Notes under the pieces: generated by a model
The model's input: only the letters and a program-made list of their open reading frames with translations
What the model was told of the DNA's origin: nothing
The model's database searches: none
Made by a program: the position numbers and the translations under genes
DNA from: Thamnaconus septentrionalis
Lineage: Eukaryota; Chordata; Actinopteri; Tetraodontiformes; Monacanthidae
DNA: 64,000 nucleotides
NCBI GenBank assembly: GCA_009823395.1
Contig: CM020517.1
Span: 13,377,001-13,441,000 of the forward strand
Direction: 5' to 3'
Shown: positions 1 through 14,200 of the stretch, in pieces
Layout: each line of letters starts with the position of its first letter
Position numbering within the stretch: position 1 is the stretch's first letter

Positions 1-2573
1 GTTGGTGACATCAGAGTCACCCTGTTCCTTGCCATTTTGGTCCCTTAAGGACTTCTTGTTTAGGGTAAAAGCATCAGTTTTGCACAGGAAGCAAAATCTG
101 CACACTTTCAGTGGAAGGTTGTACACAGAGGGCTAAATATGTGGTTTTCTGGAGCACTGGTCTATTTTTGGAAAAGTGAATGTAATGAAATGAAAGAATT
201 AAGATCTGATCTATGCTAATCATACACCCAGGAGCGGTAGAACTTTGAAAAAAAAACGAGAATATCAGTTGAGAGAATTTCAGTGAGCTGGCGACAAAGA
301 TATTTTTGAACCCATTTTTTTGTTGCTTGACCTCTCATTGAAGAAAAGCTCGCCCTCTCCTCCAGCATTTAGGATCTGGGCCACAGCAGGACTTGACTAG
401 GGAAAGTTTATGTCATCCAAGGGGAGCTCTTGACTGTTCTGGAAGTCCCTCAGCCAACCGCAGAGTCCACCAGCCAGGGCTCAGTCCCCGGGGTTCGCTG
501 AGACGCTTCCTTTTCAGGACCTGCGACGATGAAACGAGCGAGACGTGAGCTATTTTTTGCGATGAAAGGGGGAAAAAAAACGTGTCAGCGGCAAGTATGC
601 GAGAAATGCTTTTTTCTATTATTAAATGCTGGATGAGTAAAAAGTGTCCCACGCTGTAAATAATCTTAGGCAGCATCAAGAGAACGCGCCCCCTCTGGGG
701 TTTTCTTGCATTGATGGCAAAGTTGAAACTGATTATTCCCTGAAAATGATTGCAAAGGGTCGTTAGAATATTGGCACTAACCTCAGTTACAAATGTCTTT
801 GGTTTTGATTTGGATGCGGGCAGGCATTTGTCATCGTAAAAAGCCTGTGTGTGTGCACAGATGAGGGGGTATTTGTAGCCACAGCGTGGGCATGAAAGAC
901 GGAGGGCTTGGAAAAAAGGGGCTCCCTGCGGCTGGCAGAGTGACTGCCTGCTGGCTGGCTCGGCAGCTGCTCTCTGGTCCTGGCACACTGACAGCCTGGC
1001 ACCGTGGGGCCATGTCCTGTTGTCAGGGCCGACCAGCCGACCACTGTTCAGGGAGGTGAGCCCACCGTGCACCAACCCGTTCGCTGTGCCAGGTTCTGTC
1101 CTCCTCTGGCTTTCCGTTCTTGTGTTGCTTGTTTTGGCAGTATTTTGGGATTAGCATGTGATTAAGATATGTTATTAAAAAGGGGGTGGGGGCAAGGACA
1201 TCACTTTCAACAGTGGGAAGAAAAAATGTAAATGCAAACTGCCGACTCGATTATGACATTTAACTATAATGAGAAATTGACCGCGGAGGTTATTTTAACT
1301 GAGGAGTGTTCGGTGTGTTGGGACCCCCTGCGTCATTATGAGCTGGCCGAGTGTGTAATTCACTTAAGACAAACTCGATTTAATTAAACTGGTTTGTCGA
1401 GGGTTGCTTAACAAAAGCTCTTAATTAAATATGATACACAAAGCAAACGCCATCTGCGTTAACACCTAGTTGTCGCTGCTGTGCCGAAAGCACCATATAT
1501 CGAGCAGCTAACCTCCCCTCTGCAAGCGTGCGTCTGTATATCGTGAACGAATGGACTTGAAGGAATTTGCATTTCCCTGTCGTTAGGCTTAAAATAAAAC
1601 CAAATTAAACTTCATTTCTTATATTAGAGTTCAAGATCTGAAGGAAAGCACTTTTGTATTTCGTGTTTCGTCACTATCGTATTGAAACAATGAGACAAGT
1701 AAATTAAATGTGATTGGTTCGCTTTCTAAAAAGGAAAAGAGGGGGGGAAAGCATTGGCAGCGGCCCTCTCTCAGTTGTGAAGTAACCATATGGAACTTAA
1801 ATCAAGTGAATGAGTGTTTAAGTGTGGATGGTATTAATTACATTAGCATAATCAGGTTTGGCTGGAAAGGAGGAAGCAAAAGTGTAATTTGTCAAAGACA
1901 ACGCCGCTCCTCCATGCAGCTGATCGACCAGTGGTCCCGTGACACTTTACTGTGTGTCGATCGGTCCGGGATGGTCGTCGGTAGCATCAGACTGATCAAA
2001 GTCCTTCTTCTGGAAGTGTCCTGCTAAAAGGTGCCGATGTGGGGTTGAGGGTGTTACTGGTGGGATCTTGTGGGTGAGGGGCGTACCGTGAGCCTGCCTT
2101 GGCCTGCGTGCTGCAGCTTCTGTCCAGGCGTGGCACCAGGCTATCTGTTGGGGCCCGAGCTCACCAGCTGCTATCTGCGTGTCACAGACAGCTGTATGTG
2201 AATATTCATACAATAAAAAGGGGGCCAGAATAATGTCCTGCTTGTTTGGCCACACATGGTGTGCCGTCAAATCAACCCCTCCTCCCCCCAATCATCTGAA
2301 AGGTATCGAACAGTTGGATCTAACCTGGAGCGAAGTAGGTGGAAAACACGCTTTTCATGTCTTTGAGTGGACCTCAAGGCAGCTGCCCATCCTTTATTTT
2401 ATGGGGTTTTTTTCTTAGCGGTTTGTCCTGGGACTGCAAGCGTGCGTCTCGGCCGAAGCTCTGCTTTGGTCAGTGCCATTCAGCTTGTGCCAGTAGGAGA
2501 CAAGGGGCAGAGACCCCGACAATCACGTTTAGAGCAAATGGCCACCGTCCACGGCTGCGGCTCAATTGTCCCT

Positions 2574-2611
<38 letters not shown>

Positions 2612-5600
2612 AATTAGGAAAGTTCTGGAAGCTGTTTTTTGGTGCTTGTTTGGTCAAATAATCTGCTGGCTTCACTGCAATAGAATCTGTGAATGTGCTT
2701 TGGCGAGTGTTTTTTTTTGTTTTTTTTAGTACGCCGGTTTTGTGAAAGAACGAGCAGATGGTCTTTGCTTCCCAGTTTGAATAAGTGGACTAACCAGTGG
2801 GCACACAGAGGGAGATTTGTGGGTAAACTGTTTTTACCTCCCCTTTCTTTGTGCTGTAATGGGGAAGGCAAAATGGTTGCTAACTGCTCAGCCACAATGG
2901 CTCAGCCCTAATAGAAGCAAAGTGTTTTTTGGTGGTGCCGGTATAATGAGGATGGAGTGGCGCGGCTAATTATTGCAGCCAAATATAGGCAAGCCAAACT
3001 AAAGTATTGTTAGTTGTTGCCTCGTTTCTTCCACTTCTTCCGATTGAACCCAATTCTCGTTTTGTTTTTTGAATGAGAAATTGGAGATATTTTGCATGTT
3101 TAATTGGCAGGCTAATAGTGCATTTTGCCATAAGGTGCCGTCGCTAAACCTGTCAACCTGTTGGGTTGACCCCATTACTAGTAACACATGAGAAGCACTA
3201 GTACCAATATCAGTATCACACAGTGCTGGTAACACAGGCTGTAAAACTCACAAGGCACAAGGTTTTCTTCCATTTGGGAGGTCTGCCTGGAAGCCACGTC
3301 TCTCTAGTAGCCGTCTTGGTAATTTATGGAGGAAGTGCCATGTGGGTGTTCCTTTGCACTTCCTACTAGTGCCTTCCACTCGGCCTCCTGCACTCCAAAA
3401 CCCCCCAAAATTCATGGTTTGATTTTTTTCAGTCATGCTAGACATCAACATCTGTAATCACCTTCTGATTATTTATGATCATGACCTGGAATTTGAGTCC
3501 GGCTGGATGGTAGAGACTACTTTCAGAGTGGCGAGGCCCCATTAAAAAAGAGCCTTTTGTACTCTTATTATATGGAAAATGGCACAATTTTGGTTTCATT
3601 TTTTGTTTGACTGTTTGGTTCACAGCATAAAGAGCAGGAGGATGGAGAGTCAAGAAAGGCTCAGTCCCATTTCCTTGACTTGGTAGTAGCTATGCAATTG
3701 AACACCCCTTCAAGTATAATATATGGTGTGTGGATTGTGATGGCTTTTATATATGCAGAAGCAACAAGACAACAGATAGACTACTATCATCTCTCAACAT
3801 TATTTTTGAACAGTGTCCCTGCAAACTCATCATCAACGACAATTTATATCTGGACATGGCCATGCAAAATGAGTCAGAGGCAAACTGTCAAGTGTGTTTT
3901 TACACAGGAAAAGAAGACAATGAAAAAGAGAAGAAGCCAACAGAAAAAAGTATGCATGAAAAAAACATCTGCAAAGTCCTACAAAAAAAACAGCTTAGTC
4001 ATTTATGGAAATAAATGAAGCTGACACCTCACTAGTGTAATTGTAATGAAAATCACCTCTGAGTACAAAGACAAACATAAGGGACACGCCCAACGTGAGA
4101 AAAATGTGCTGTTTGGGTGTTTTTGTTTGTTTAAAAAAAAAAGAAATTTATGGAACAGCTACCAGTTTACTTCCAGCGTGAGAACTGTAGGTTTTGGAGA
4201 ACGCTTTTTCACTCTCTCATATGTTGAGGAAAGTCCATTTTATTGAGTAAATAGAGATAAGGGCCGCATGCTATTTCATCTTTCGAAATTTATGGTGTGG
4301 GTGTAACACAGTTCACAGTACCCTAAAAGGAGACATTTTTGCATAGTTCTTCCAGTTTCCCATCAAGCCTGTGCCTTTGCTCTCCGTGGCAGTGGAGCAC
4401 TTTTCTGTCATTATCACGACTTTACAAGAAGGGGAAGAAAAAAAATGGGAGCAAATGGTTTCCAGCTTTTACGTTTGCTTTGAGGGCAGAGCAAAGGTTG
4501 GACAACAAACGGTGGGTCACACTGACATTACAATCAAAAAAAGGAAAAATCAACTACAAGTCCTTCCACCTGCACGCTGAACATGCTGAATGTTGAACTG
4601 GCACATCATTATTTATTGGTACAGCTCTGAGTCTGCGTTGGGCTTCGGCTGTTACACGGCGACACCCATGGAGACAATACACATTGTCAACGAGTTGTCA
4701 AAGCCCAGTGGGACCAAATCCTTGTAATTCACGAGAGGGGATGACACCCCCATGGAGGAAATGGGTGTAGGGGTAGGAAGGGAAATGACCAAATTCCCAA
4801 AATCTAATTGTATGAGAGTCAAAACAGGCTCCTGATGTCATTCGATGCCTTGTGAGCAGGGACCAAGCGGGAAAATGACAAAGCTGATTCAATGCTTGTT
4901 TTTTGGTTGTTTTTTTTTTTTTGATGTTCCAACAGTTAAATTTAAGGCGGCTGTGTCGGTGGTGACATAGTGGCACTTAACTCAACAAAGATCTAAAAGG
5001 GCTGGATTTATTGTACCTAGAGATCCAGCCCATTCAGCGCAGCTTCAGGCAGGTCCTGTGATTCCCACGTTGCCCCCTTGTCCTGAGGAGAGACTTATTG
5101 TCTCACGAGGAGTCATGTTGTCTACAGAGAGTCCCGCTCTGCTTTGTGCCCTGATAGGTTTACCAGCAGCAGCAGTAGCAGCAACGGTGTGGAAGAAGGA
5201 GCCACTCTTTCCCATAGGACAAACAGGAACCAGGCTGAATGTGGCCCAGATGCTTATCAGTTTGGCTACTTAATGCTTTGGAATTTAAATGCAGCTCTTT
5301 TTTTGACAGCACCTTGAGTCAGACTGTCTGTACTGTGCTGCAAAAAGTTTACCTTGCCGAGAGCTTGATGAACGAAGATTGGTTTCACAGTTCAGCAAAA
5401 ATGGTGCACAGTGCACACATTCTGCTGAATCATACGATACCCACGATAATGTCCTGTAAAGGGATGCTCATCGATAGCTCCTGACAAGCTACACACTAAC
5501 GGCTAACGGACGCTTTTAGCTAAACTTAGCCCCCAACGATAGGCGGAAACAGCTTGCAGAAATCTTTCAAATCTGCCTAACAGCAGGTCTAAAAACAGGT

Positions 5601-8243
5601 TTCCCCTTGTCTTTTTTATCATCGGCTTATCAGTAGAAATCCGCCATCAGCGGTGGAGCTATAGTTAGGCCGTGTCTCTGGGTTTAACGCAGGCCCAACG
5701 TCCAGCGCCAAGGCATGATGTGTGTTTATCTTTTTTAATGAAGCTAATGCATCAGTTGTCCCATAGGAAAAATGCTCAAATTGCACAAGAATGGTTTATT
5801 GATACCCTTGCGTTTTCTTTTTCAATTTTAGATTCAAATGTTAGAGCTTGCGTTTATTCTATACAATTAGTGTATATGTGAGTCTTGTTATTTGAATATT
5901 GAAGAGTCCACTTCAAATTAATTGTATTTAAAGATATATAATGGAGACAGAAGTTGTTCGCCATTTGTGGACGCTGTCGTTTTGATGAATCAGAGTGTCA
6001 GGGATCACAGGAGCCACCGGTTAAATCCTGACAAAGGTTCATTGAGTTCAAATGGCTTTTAGATGGAAACCTTGGCAAAGCAGAAACATTTCCTATATAT
6101 ATATATTTTTTTTTAAGAAAATAAAATTCACAGTCGTAATGCATGAGCCAAAAAGCACGTCAAAACTGCAAGAGGTTAATTTACAGCGTGCTCTATGTCC
6201 CTGAGGGTGCCTTTTTGCAGAAATCCAGCCCTGCAGAGCTAAACAAACGCACATTTGTTACAAACGAGGCATGTCGTATTTATTCCTGTATTAAAATGGA
6301 AGTACTTCTGTGACAAACCGTGACATAATTTAAAGCAAACATGCTTAGCTTAGCATAAACAATCAAACCCACAAAACAATTCCCTCTCCTATAAGGGAGG
6401 AACTTCCCTCTGGTTTCCCCTGCTCTTGCGGCAATATTGTTTTTTTTTACGGAGGGGGCGGAGGGGGATTGTTTTTGTACGGAATCGCAGTCATTTTTCA
6501 CGCTCCTGATGACTGCCAGGGTTCCTTTTCCCTCGCCTTGCACTGTTTCCTTATCAAATCACTTTTGTTAAGCACTTGCTCGTATGACTCTCTATCACAA
6601 GTCGTGTTTGCTTCTGTATCGAGGGCCAATCTCAAGGCTGTGTGCTTAACTCGGCCGGTTCCCAGCATAGCTGGGCCTGGCATGAGGTAGCAGAGAGCGA
6701 ACCCAGCTGCAGGCTGGGCCTCATGCCTGACCTGCCCCTGCTGTCCAGGGGTTGGGGTGGGGGAGGGTAAGACTGCAGGCATAGTTCTGGGGTGGATGGG
6801 GTTCCCAGATCTCACTTAGGGCTGCGCCGATGTCGAACGCATTCTTTGCAACATGTTTTTTATTTTTACTTCTCTGACAAGCCTTTTCGCCTCTTCGGAG
6901 ACCTTTTAATCTCTGGTCCCACTCTGCTCGCTGTCAGTCTCTCCATCCCCGGGGGTCGTTCCCATCCATGGGAACATTGGTTGTGACAGTGGATTCCCAG
7001 AGGGGTAGGTACAGGATAGATCTCGACAAGAAAATCTGAACCAGGCCAGAGCAGACGTGGCTATGCAGCGCAAGAATTCCCCACCGTGGCCAAAACTGAG
7101 ATGGCTTTGGTGGGGGCCGCAGCCAGCCGGGGATATTCCTTAAAGAGTCATCGCTCTGCTCGGCAGACAGGCCATGTCCTCCCAGCCCTTGAAGGTTGTG
7201 TCACCTCCACTTGACCACTTGGGCCGTGGATGATATAGGTGAGAACGGCTTCTGATTAAGAAGCAGGATGTGCGTGGGACATCCTCTGAAGTCCAGGAAT
7301 TCCCTCATTGAAAAGACCAGCGTGCTGACGGTCAGTGGGAATCACCCTCCTGTCTCTTGAAGTAAACAGGGGCGGTGGCCGCGGGCATTTTCTAATAAAC
7401 ACGCGTTCGAGTTGAGTCGTCTTGGAAGTGGTTGTGACAAATACGTGCCTTTCTTTAACATATGGCTTCCTGTGCGAAAGCAGGAGATTTTTTGTGGGGG
7501 GTGCACGCATCCCATCACTTCTTATCAATGTCTCAACTGCAATTCTCATTAGGATTGCTCAACACCAATGAGCTTGTCCACCAGGGTGATGGATAAGGAG
7601 CCTGATTGAACTTAAGTGTCGTTTTTTTAGGCTAAACTACAGCAATTAGAGACACTCAAATATCTCTTTCCGGCCAACGGTTCGGCACTCTGGGTCCGCA
7701 AGTGCATCCACATTTCGAGTCGGCTGTCTGCGCGGCTGAAAAATTGTTTCCAGCCAACATACAATAGTCCAGACTCCGCCAGAACAATACCCCCGGTGGT
7801 CGTGGTCGTGGTCATGGCACATGGCGCAAGCTCCAGCACATTTCCACAGTGAGGTTCTCAAAGGAAAACCCTGACTGAGATAACAAGAGACACATGGCGG
7901 AAACACGGGTGTCGGAGTAGAGGGGGGTCGCTGTGGCTGCTGGGGGGCTGCAGTTGTGCAGCATCGCATGTGGATCTTCACACGTCCGCAATCTGTTCTT
8001 CTCAGTACCGTTTGTTTATGTGAACATTTCTTGTGAGTCACAGAGTCGGCCGATACAGACATTAAATTACGGGCGTTGCGCTCGCCAGAATGAGTCACTT
8101 GGCTCGCAGTCAGTGCCTGGTCAGAGCTGCACAAATGAACGGGGCAGCGGAGCGGAGACCTCTGCAAGCCAGCGGGGAACCGCTACCACATGGGTGCATG
8201 TATACAAATCAATTCCACTGTCTTTCTAAAACTCTTCTCCCCC

Positions 8244-8244
<1 letters not shown>
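1..8244. other. Gene-free flank upstream of dll4, distal part
   Basis: I see no exon, RNA gene or intact transposon here. The open frames present are short, use no recognisable protein family and lack splice context. There is a pure T run of about 29 at 2579-2607. Two AT-rich, high-complexity stretches (about 1240-1480 and 1780-1900) hold several homeodomain-type TTAATTA/TAATTA cores and look like candidate conserved noncoding elements, which cannot be tested without alignment. Confidence 0.5.

Positions 8245-8275
<31 letters not shown>
8245..8275. repeat. (AC)n microsatellite
   Basis: About 15 uninterrupted AC dinucleotides in the dll4 upstream flank. Confidence 0.95.
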
Positions 8276-8277
<2 letters not shown>

Positions 8278-11200
8278 GCTCAACCCTCTCCTAGTGAGGA
8301 TAAATATTTGATAAAAACACATCTGCAGAGGTTGATTACATGTATTTAGCCCAGATAATCAGTCCTGGATCTCATGTGCACTGTGTAATTACAGCACCTG
8401 TGTCTGGCCCACCTGCAGTCATTACCATGAATGCCAAGCAGCAATTTTAACCATAATTATATCAACGGGGGAAAGAGGAAAATTCAGCAGCAGCAGTGCG
8501 ACTCAACGACTCCACAGTTTAAAAAAAAAAATGCTGCCGGCTTTTTGTTTCCTCTCACAGATAGATCTCTATCTCGACAGGATTCCTGGAATAAACGGCC
8601 CACCAGAAACACTTGCATGAACCAATCAAACCCCCCATCACCCATTAGTTTTCCTCCACATCAGCCGTGTCCTCGCTTGAATTGTGCCAGCTGGGTTAGG
8701 GTGAAGCAATCCAGGTGACACGGGGGATCACGGTTATCACTCAGGCTAATTGATGAGCCCACTTATTTCCACCCAGTCCAAGTTTAGGCACGAGATTTTT
8801 CGCCTTTTTGTTTTTCCCTGCTCTGCTCACTTGGAAGTGGGAAGACCAGGCGAGCCCTCTGGTGATCAATGAATATGGACGAGAAGAAGAAGGAGTGGCT
8901 CCGGGGCAGCCAATGGTGGTCCGGGGGTCCGCGGAGCGGGGCTGCGGCGAGGCGGCAACGTAAACAAGGAAACCACCTGATGTGAGAAGGGGTCAGATAA
9001 ATGCTCGGCCTTCCACACAGGCAGGTGCTTCCTGAGTCCTGCTCTCTCAATCAGTCGCCGCTCGGCTCAGCAGCTCCCTCCAACTCACTAATTCACTCGT
9101 ACTCCCTGTATCGTGCAACCCGAACGCCGCAGCCAAAAGCCAAAAGCAGCCACTGAGGGACAGTTAAAATCATGATTGCTTTGAGATTTACTGACGAGAC
9201 CGTGGCGAGCTCTCATGGTGAGCTTCCAAGGAGACAAAGGCCGTTTCACTTTGAACGGACCAGTCAATGGCTGCAGCGTTCGATGTGTTTTACTGCAGCA
9301 GATGCTCCGGTGAACAACTCGCCACAATCTGAGCTCGCGTCTCCTGCCGCTTCGTCTTCGTCCGTCCTTTTTTTCTCCTCCCCGCGGGTCGGTCTGGGAT
9401 CGCTTTGTGCTGTCCAGCGAGGAAGGAAGTCGGTGTGAGAAAGTGCCTGTTTTTTTGAGACCAACAGGAATTGGCCTCATCACAAGCGGTTCCTTTTTTT
9501 GCCGCTGGAACAATGCACTGGCGTCACACCCCTCGACTGGACCTCGGCGTTTCACATGGAAAAATGTTCCCAGAATTCCGCTCCCAGGCTTTGGGGTAAG
9601 GGCTGAGGATGGGGCGAGGGTGAGAGGGCGGGGAGGGCTCGCGGCTGTGAGCCGAGCAGGGTGACACCGAGTGACCAGCAGGACACTTGTCACGGAGTTC
9701 GACCGCAGAGAGCAGAGTGCCACTTCCAGGGTTTCCAACTTTTAATGGGCAGGATATTCCCCTCTACCTGGGACTTAATGAAACCAAATCACTTCTGTAA
9801 CACCTTCAGTCTCACAAACCTGCAGGCAACATGTGTTCGACCTCACTGCAGATTGAAACTGCACTTTCGTCCATTGGGTCGTTTGTCTTTGCCTACAAAC
9901 TTCTCCAATCCCCAGTTTGGTAGATACCAATGTGTCACATTTGATTGCTGTTGGAATTGCGTTAAGTAATAAACCTACTTTTACCCTCGGATGTTGACTG
10001 ACACCTTAAGAAATGATGTGGTCACAAAATAAATGGAGCTAGTATAGATCAAAGGCAAATCTGGATTTTGTGATTTGAGTATTTAAACTGCTGTTTAACA
10101 CTGACTGCTGTCAGTGAGCTGTTATGTTAGCAGTAAAAATCTCACCAGTTTACCATCATCTTTATGCAACCTAAATTGTATTACGTTAGGATGATAATGA
10201 AGCATTGATCACAAACCTAGCATGGTCGGAGGTCGTGCACTTGGTCCATTACTTTACTGCAACAGATAATCCCACAGTCGTAAAGTTGATGCGGCGTCGC
10301 ATTTCTCGCACTTGCGCTTTCGGTGTAGGCTTGCAAGATAAACACATTGCAGCGGCTAATGTGTGCGAGGTCGACTTGGTATGGCATTGCGGTCGCTTGT
10401 CCCACTGGCTTATAAATCATGGCCGCACGTATGAGAACATAAACTCTGAGCGGAAGATTAATTTGCGCGCTGCAACCAACTTTTCAACCGTAGCCATTAG
10501 AACGGCACCTCTGTGCTGCTTCGCCCACCGGACAGGATGAGGAATCGCTATTCTCACACTTTTGATTTTCCCACGAAAGAAAACCATGGCTGCTCTGAAA
10601 AAAAATATATGAATATTGCCCAATAGTGGGCATTTGTGAAACAAGGGGACATGTAAACTATGAGTCCTCTGCTACCAGTGTGACCTGGCAGAGCACAAAG
10701 TTCTTGAGATATGTCAAATACCGGGCAGAGAAACCATAATTGCCCATGAGAGTAAGCCGGAGGGGTAAGAGCTTGTGGCAAAGTGGAGCTCGTAGGGTCA
10801 AGTTGCAACAACACTCCGTGGCCATTAGGCCCGGCAGAGAGGGAGGGAGCGACTGCTGGGCTGCAGTGCAGAAATTCAGTTCAAGGCATCGCTGCCACCG
10901 CCGCTGGACGTACTTATCGCTGTGAACGCTAAAGTCTTCCCCAGCAGAAGATCCAGCTGAAATGAGTCTTTACTAAACCAACAGGTTGTCACCTGCCTAC
11001 CGCTGAGACAATTAATCAAGCTTCGCGCAGTCACCCCCTGTTGTGTGGGTGGGTAAGCCCACACACACGTTTTCAGACGGCACAATGACCACTCTTAACA
11101 TTGTCCCAGCAACAAAAGTGCCTGCAGGGTCGTGTGCCGCTTCCACCTCTGCTAATGTCACAAGCAGTCCTCTAATTGACTTAGATGACAATTACCGCAC

Positions 11201-14200
11201 GTACAAAAGAAGAAGGGATTTCGCATCTGTTGTTTGTCTTGCGGAGTGGGGAAGGGTTTGTGTGCATGTACACAGTGCGCAGTTATGAGGTCAGCCGCAG
11301 TTCAGCTGGCTAGATGGGATCCGAAGAGAGATGGGCATGTTGACTGATTCCAGGCAGCAAGCAGCAGATACTCCTGAAGTATCTTTTTTTCTAGCCTTCT
11401 AAGAATCACGTCCTCACGCCGCACAATAAAGCGTTGCGCTTCACCCGGAAAAATTACGAGCACTGCCAAGCCCCAGGAATCCGTGTGAAATAGGAAGCAA
11501 TGCTTGGAAACCTCTTGCACATCCAGCAAAGGGAAGAGGGGGAAAAAATAGGAACGAGGGCTCACACGCGAGGGGGAACAAAAAAATAAAACGCGTCCTC
11601 CCAAAAATAATCCCGGCCCTAGTGTCGTAAACAAACAGTGATGTTGTGTTGGACGCCGCTGAGGTCGCGACGCCCCCCAGGTCAGGAAGTGCGCCATGAG
11701 ACACAGATTAAAGGCTTGTCAGAGCCACTCGATAATTAAAGCAGAATCTCGGGGCCCTTATCTCACCCGATCTCAGCATCGCGCGGCACAGCGTGCCAAG
11801 GCGAAATTACTGGACGCTAATCACGCTGATGGTGTTCCGTGATTGTGTAGTGCTTCTTCCCCCTGCGGCAACACAATTGTGAAAACCTCTTGCGGCTTTG
11901 AAGTTTTATATTGGCTATTAATGTCAATGTCCCTTGATTCAAATGGCCCTGGCAACCCAAGTATGAAGTTCAGTATCTGGCTATGAAGTACAAACTCTGC
12001 CTGGAGCCACCAAGAGCGCTTGAGAAGACAGAAGTCTGACTGCAGCTGCACCTGTTCACTGCTCGCATTACCAGGTAGCTAGATGGACAGTATGAATTGC
12101 AGGCTACCATGATGGAACCGGCTTCCTTTCCTTTTCGTTTGAAACTTCCAGGGGTAATTTTAACAGCCCTCTTCACACCAGCACGTTCTTCCTTCTCCTC
12201 CATTTATCCCTTTCCTCTTCCTGCTGGGAGGTTGTGTCTTGCGCAGAGCGATGATGCTTTGACTGTGGCGAGGGGAGGATTTCCTCGGGGGCTGCAGTCG
12301 CTTCTTCCATCCGGACGAATCACAGTCGCACCAGTAATCAACCCCGAGCTGCTGTGAAAAAACACGTCCTTGCAAAAGATGGAGTTTAAACCAAAACAAA
12401 ACAAAAAAAGAATAAATAACCAGAATTTCAACACAAACATCCTAAGCAACAATATTTGCTACTACCACTAGGTCTGTTTCCACTAATACTTGGTAAAGAT
12501 CAATAAAGACTTACAGGGGGCGTCCGCTAAACGAAGACTCTTCTTCTTCTGCAGCCTCAGATCGCACGAACCCGATTGACCCACTTTTCCCTCAGCGGGA
12601 CTCTTCCAAGCAGCTTAACGTAGCTACGAGTTACCCCGAGGGCGCAAATGATGTCATAACGCCGCCATCAGCTAGAGGTCTTTCTGGCAAACCGGACTTA
12701 AGGTGACACGCGCCTGCATGGCGGCGTGGTGACAACACGTGTTGACGCCTTTGTTTTGAGGGCTGAGGTGCATCGACATGCCTGTGTTTAGGCAACATCA
12801 GAGCAGGAGGGTGGCTGGAAAGTTCCAGAACAGGACAACTCTTCTCGGCACCTTTGAATCCGGTCGAGCGTTGGATAAATGTCTGGAGCATTTTTACAGA
12901 CAGCAGAAAAGGGTTTTATCTCATATATATTTACCTGCCGATCAGCGCTTGGCAAGTTTGTTTGTCACATTCAAGGGGGCCTATCATTTTTTTTTTTCTA
13001 CTTAACCAAGCTGGCAGTACACTATGGCGTTATTGGCAACATTAGCCACATGATTACTCGTGCCAGGCTATTAATTCTCAACATAAATGAAGTAAATTAG
13101 AAACACACTGTCCTTTGGTCCAGGCTAAACTCTATTGGAGCTGCCATTGTTTTAAATTTGTATGGTTCTTCCTGGTCCTTTCCTTTGTGGTTTTTCCTGA
13201 GAGGCTTTGAGCAGCTTAGTGCCTCCAACCTCTTTAAATGTAAAATAAGCTTATTGGTTCTGGACACCATGGAAAATTAAGTCTGATTTGTGCTTTGTAT
13301 TTGAGTTTGGCAAGATGATTTCATTTCAGAGTTCATTTCAAAATCTAAGCAGTCCATCTACTTTGCAAAGGTCAAAATAAGTCCTAAAATGCAATATACT
13401 GTAGATCCAAAAATGGTATTGAAAAATATTTGTTAATTACATGTGTCTATCATTGCAATACCTTTAAACAATTATCTACTTAAAAAGTAAGAAATAAAGA
13501 CTTAAATTATAGCAAACCCATTTTTAATCTGTTAAGAAATAGTCATTTTTTTACACCCTGAGCCTTTGCACAAATTTCCAACCGTTTCATCTGAGCTTCC
13601 TGAGGCGGTGTTCAGTTCATCCAGAGCAGCGTAGTGCTGTTAGAGAAGGAAAAGCCGCCCTTGCTTTTCTAATTGCGGCAGCATGTGATTTCTCCTCAGT
13701 GGGCGACACGCTCAGATGCCTCTCCCTATGCTGTTCCAGCGCGCATCAAAAGTCTCATTGATTGGCCTGACAGATTGGGGCATCAGAAATCAAACACACT
13801 CTGTAAAGAAGTGTTAAACTGCCGTTCATTAAACAGAGCAGATTTCTGTGTACTAAAAGGAGCCATCTGTTAGCACTGTAGCTAATTTTCTATTGCACTT
13901 GCCCAGATTGTTGATGCTATTAGAACCGTGGCCAGAGTGGATCCAAATCTGAGCTGAAAGAGTAAAGTCCTGTGTGTCTACAGAGAAGAACAATGTTGAG
14001 AAAAACAAGAATGATAAAAGAAATGAGTTTAGGAGAGCCTTTTAATACGTGTCACAATGGGTTGTGTCATTTGTTTCATCAAGTCCAATGTGTGTTTATG
14101 GTTCATTTTAACTTGACAGTCGATGTCAAGATCAAATTAACTGTAAACACACAATGGTGTTTGGCACATTTAATTCATCATTTAAAGTCTTTGATACTGG

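Noticed and set aside
413..1075. 220-codon open frame, - strand at the window start
   Set aside because: No similarity to any family I know and no exon context.
3680..4018. 112-codon + strand frame rich in Lys
   Set aside because: AT-rich chance ORF without codon bias, domain or splice support.
7646..8167. 173-codon open frame, - strand
   Set aside because: No domain; DHDHDH and Pro/Thr-rich runs come from simple sequence.
9088..9738. 216-codon open frame, - strand, upstream of dll4
   Set aside because: No recognisable family, low-complexity Arg/Ser/Pro content in a GC-rich stretch, no splice or promoter support.
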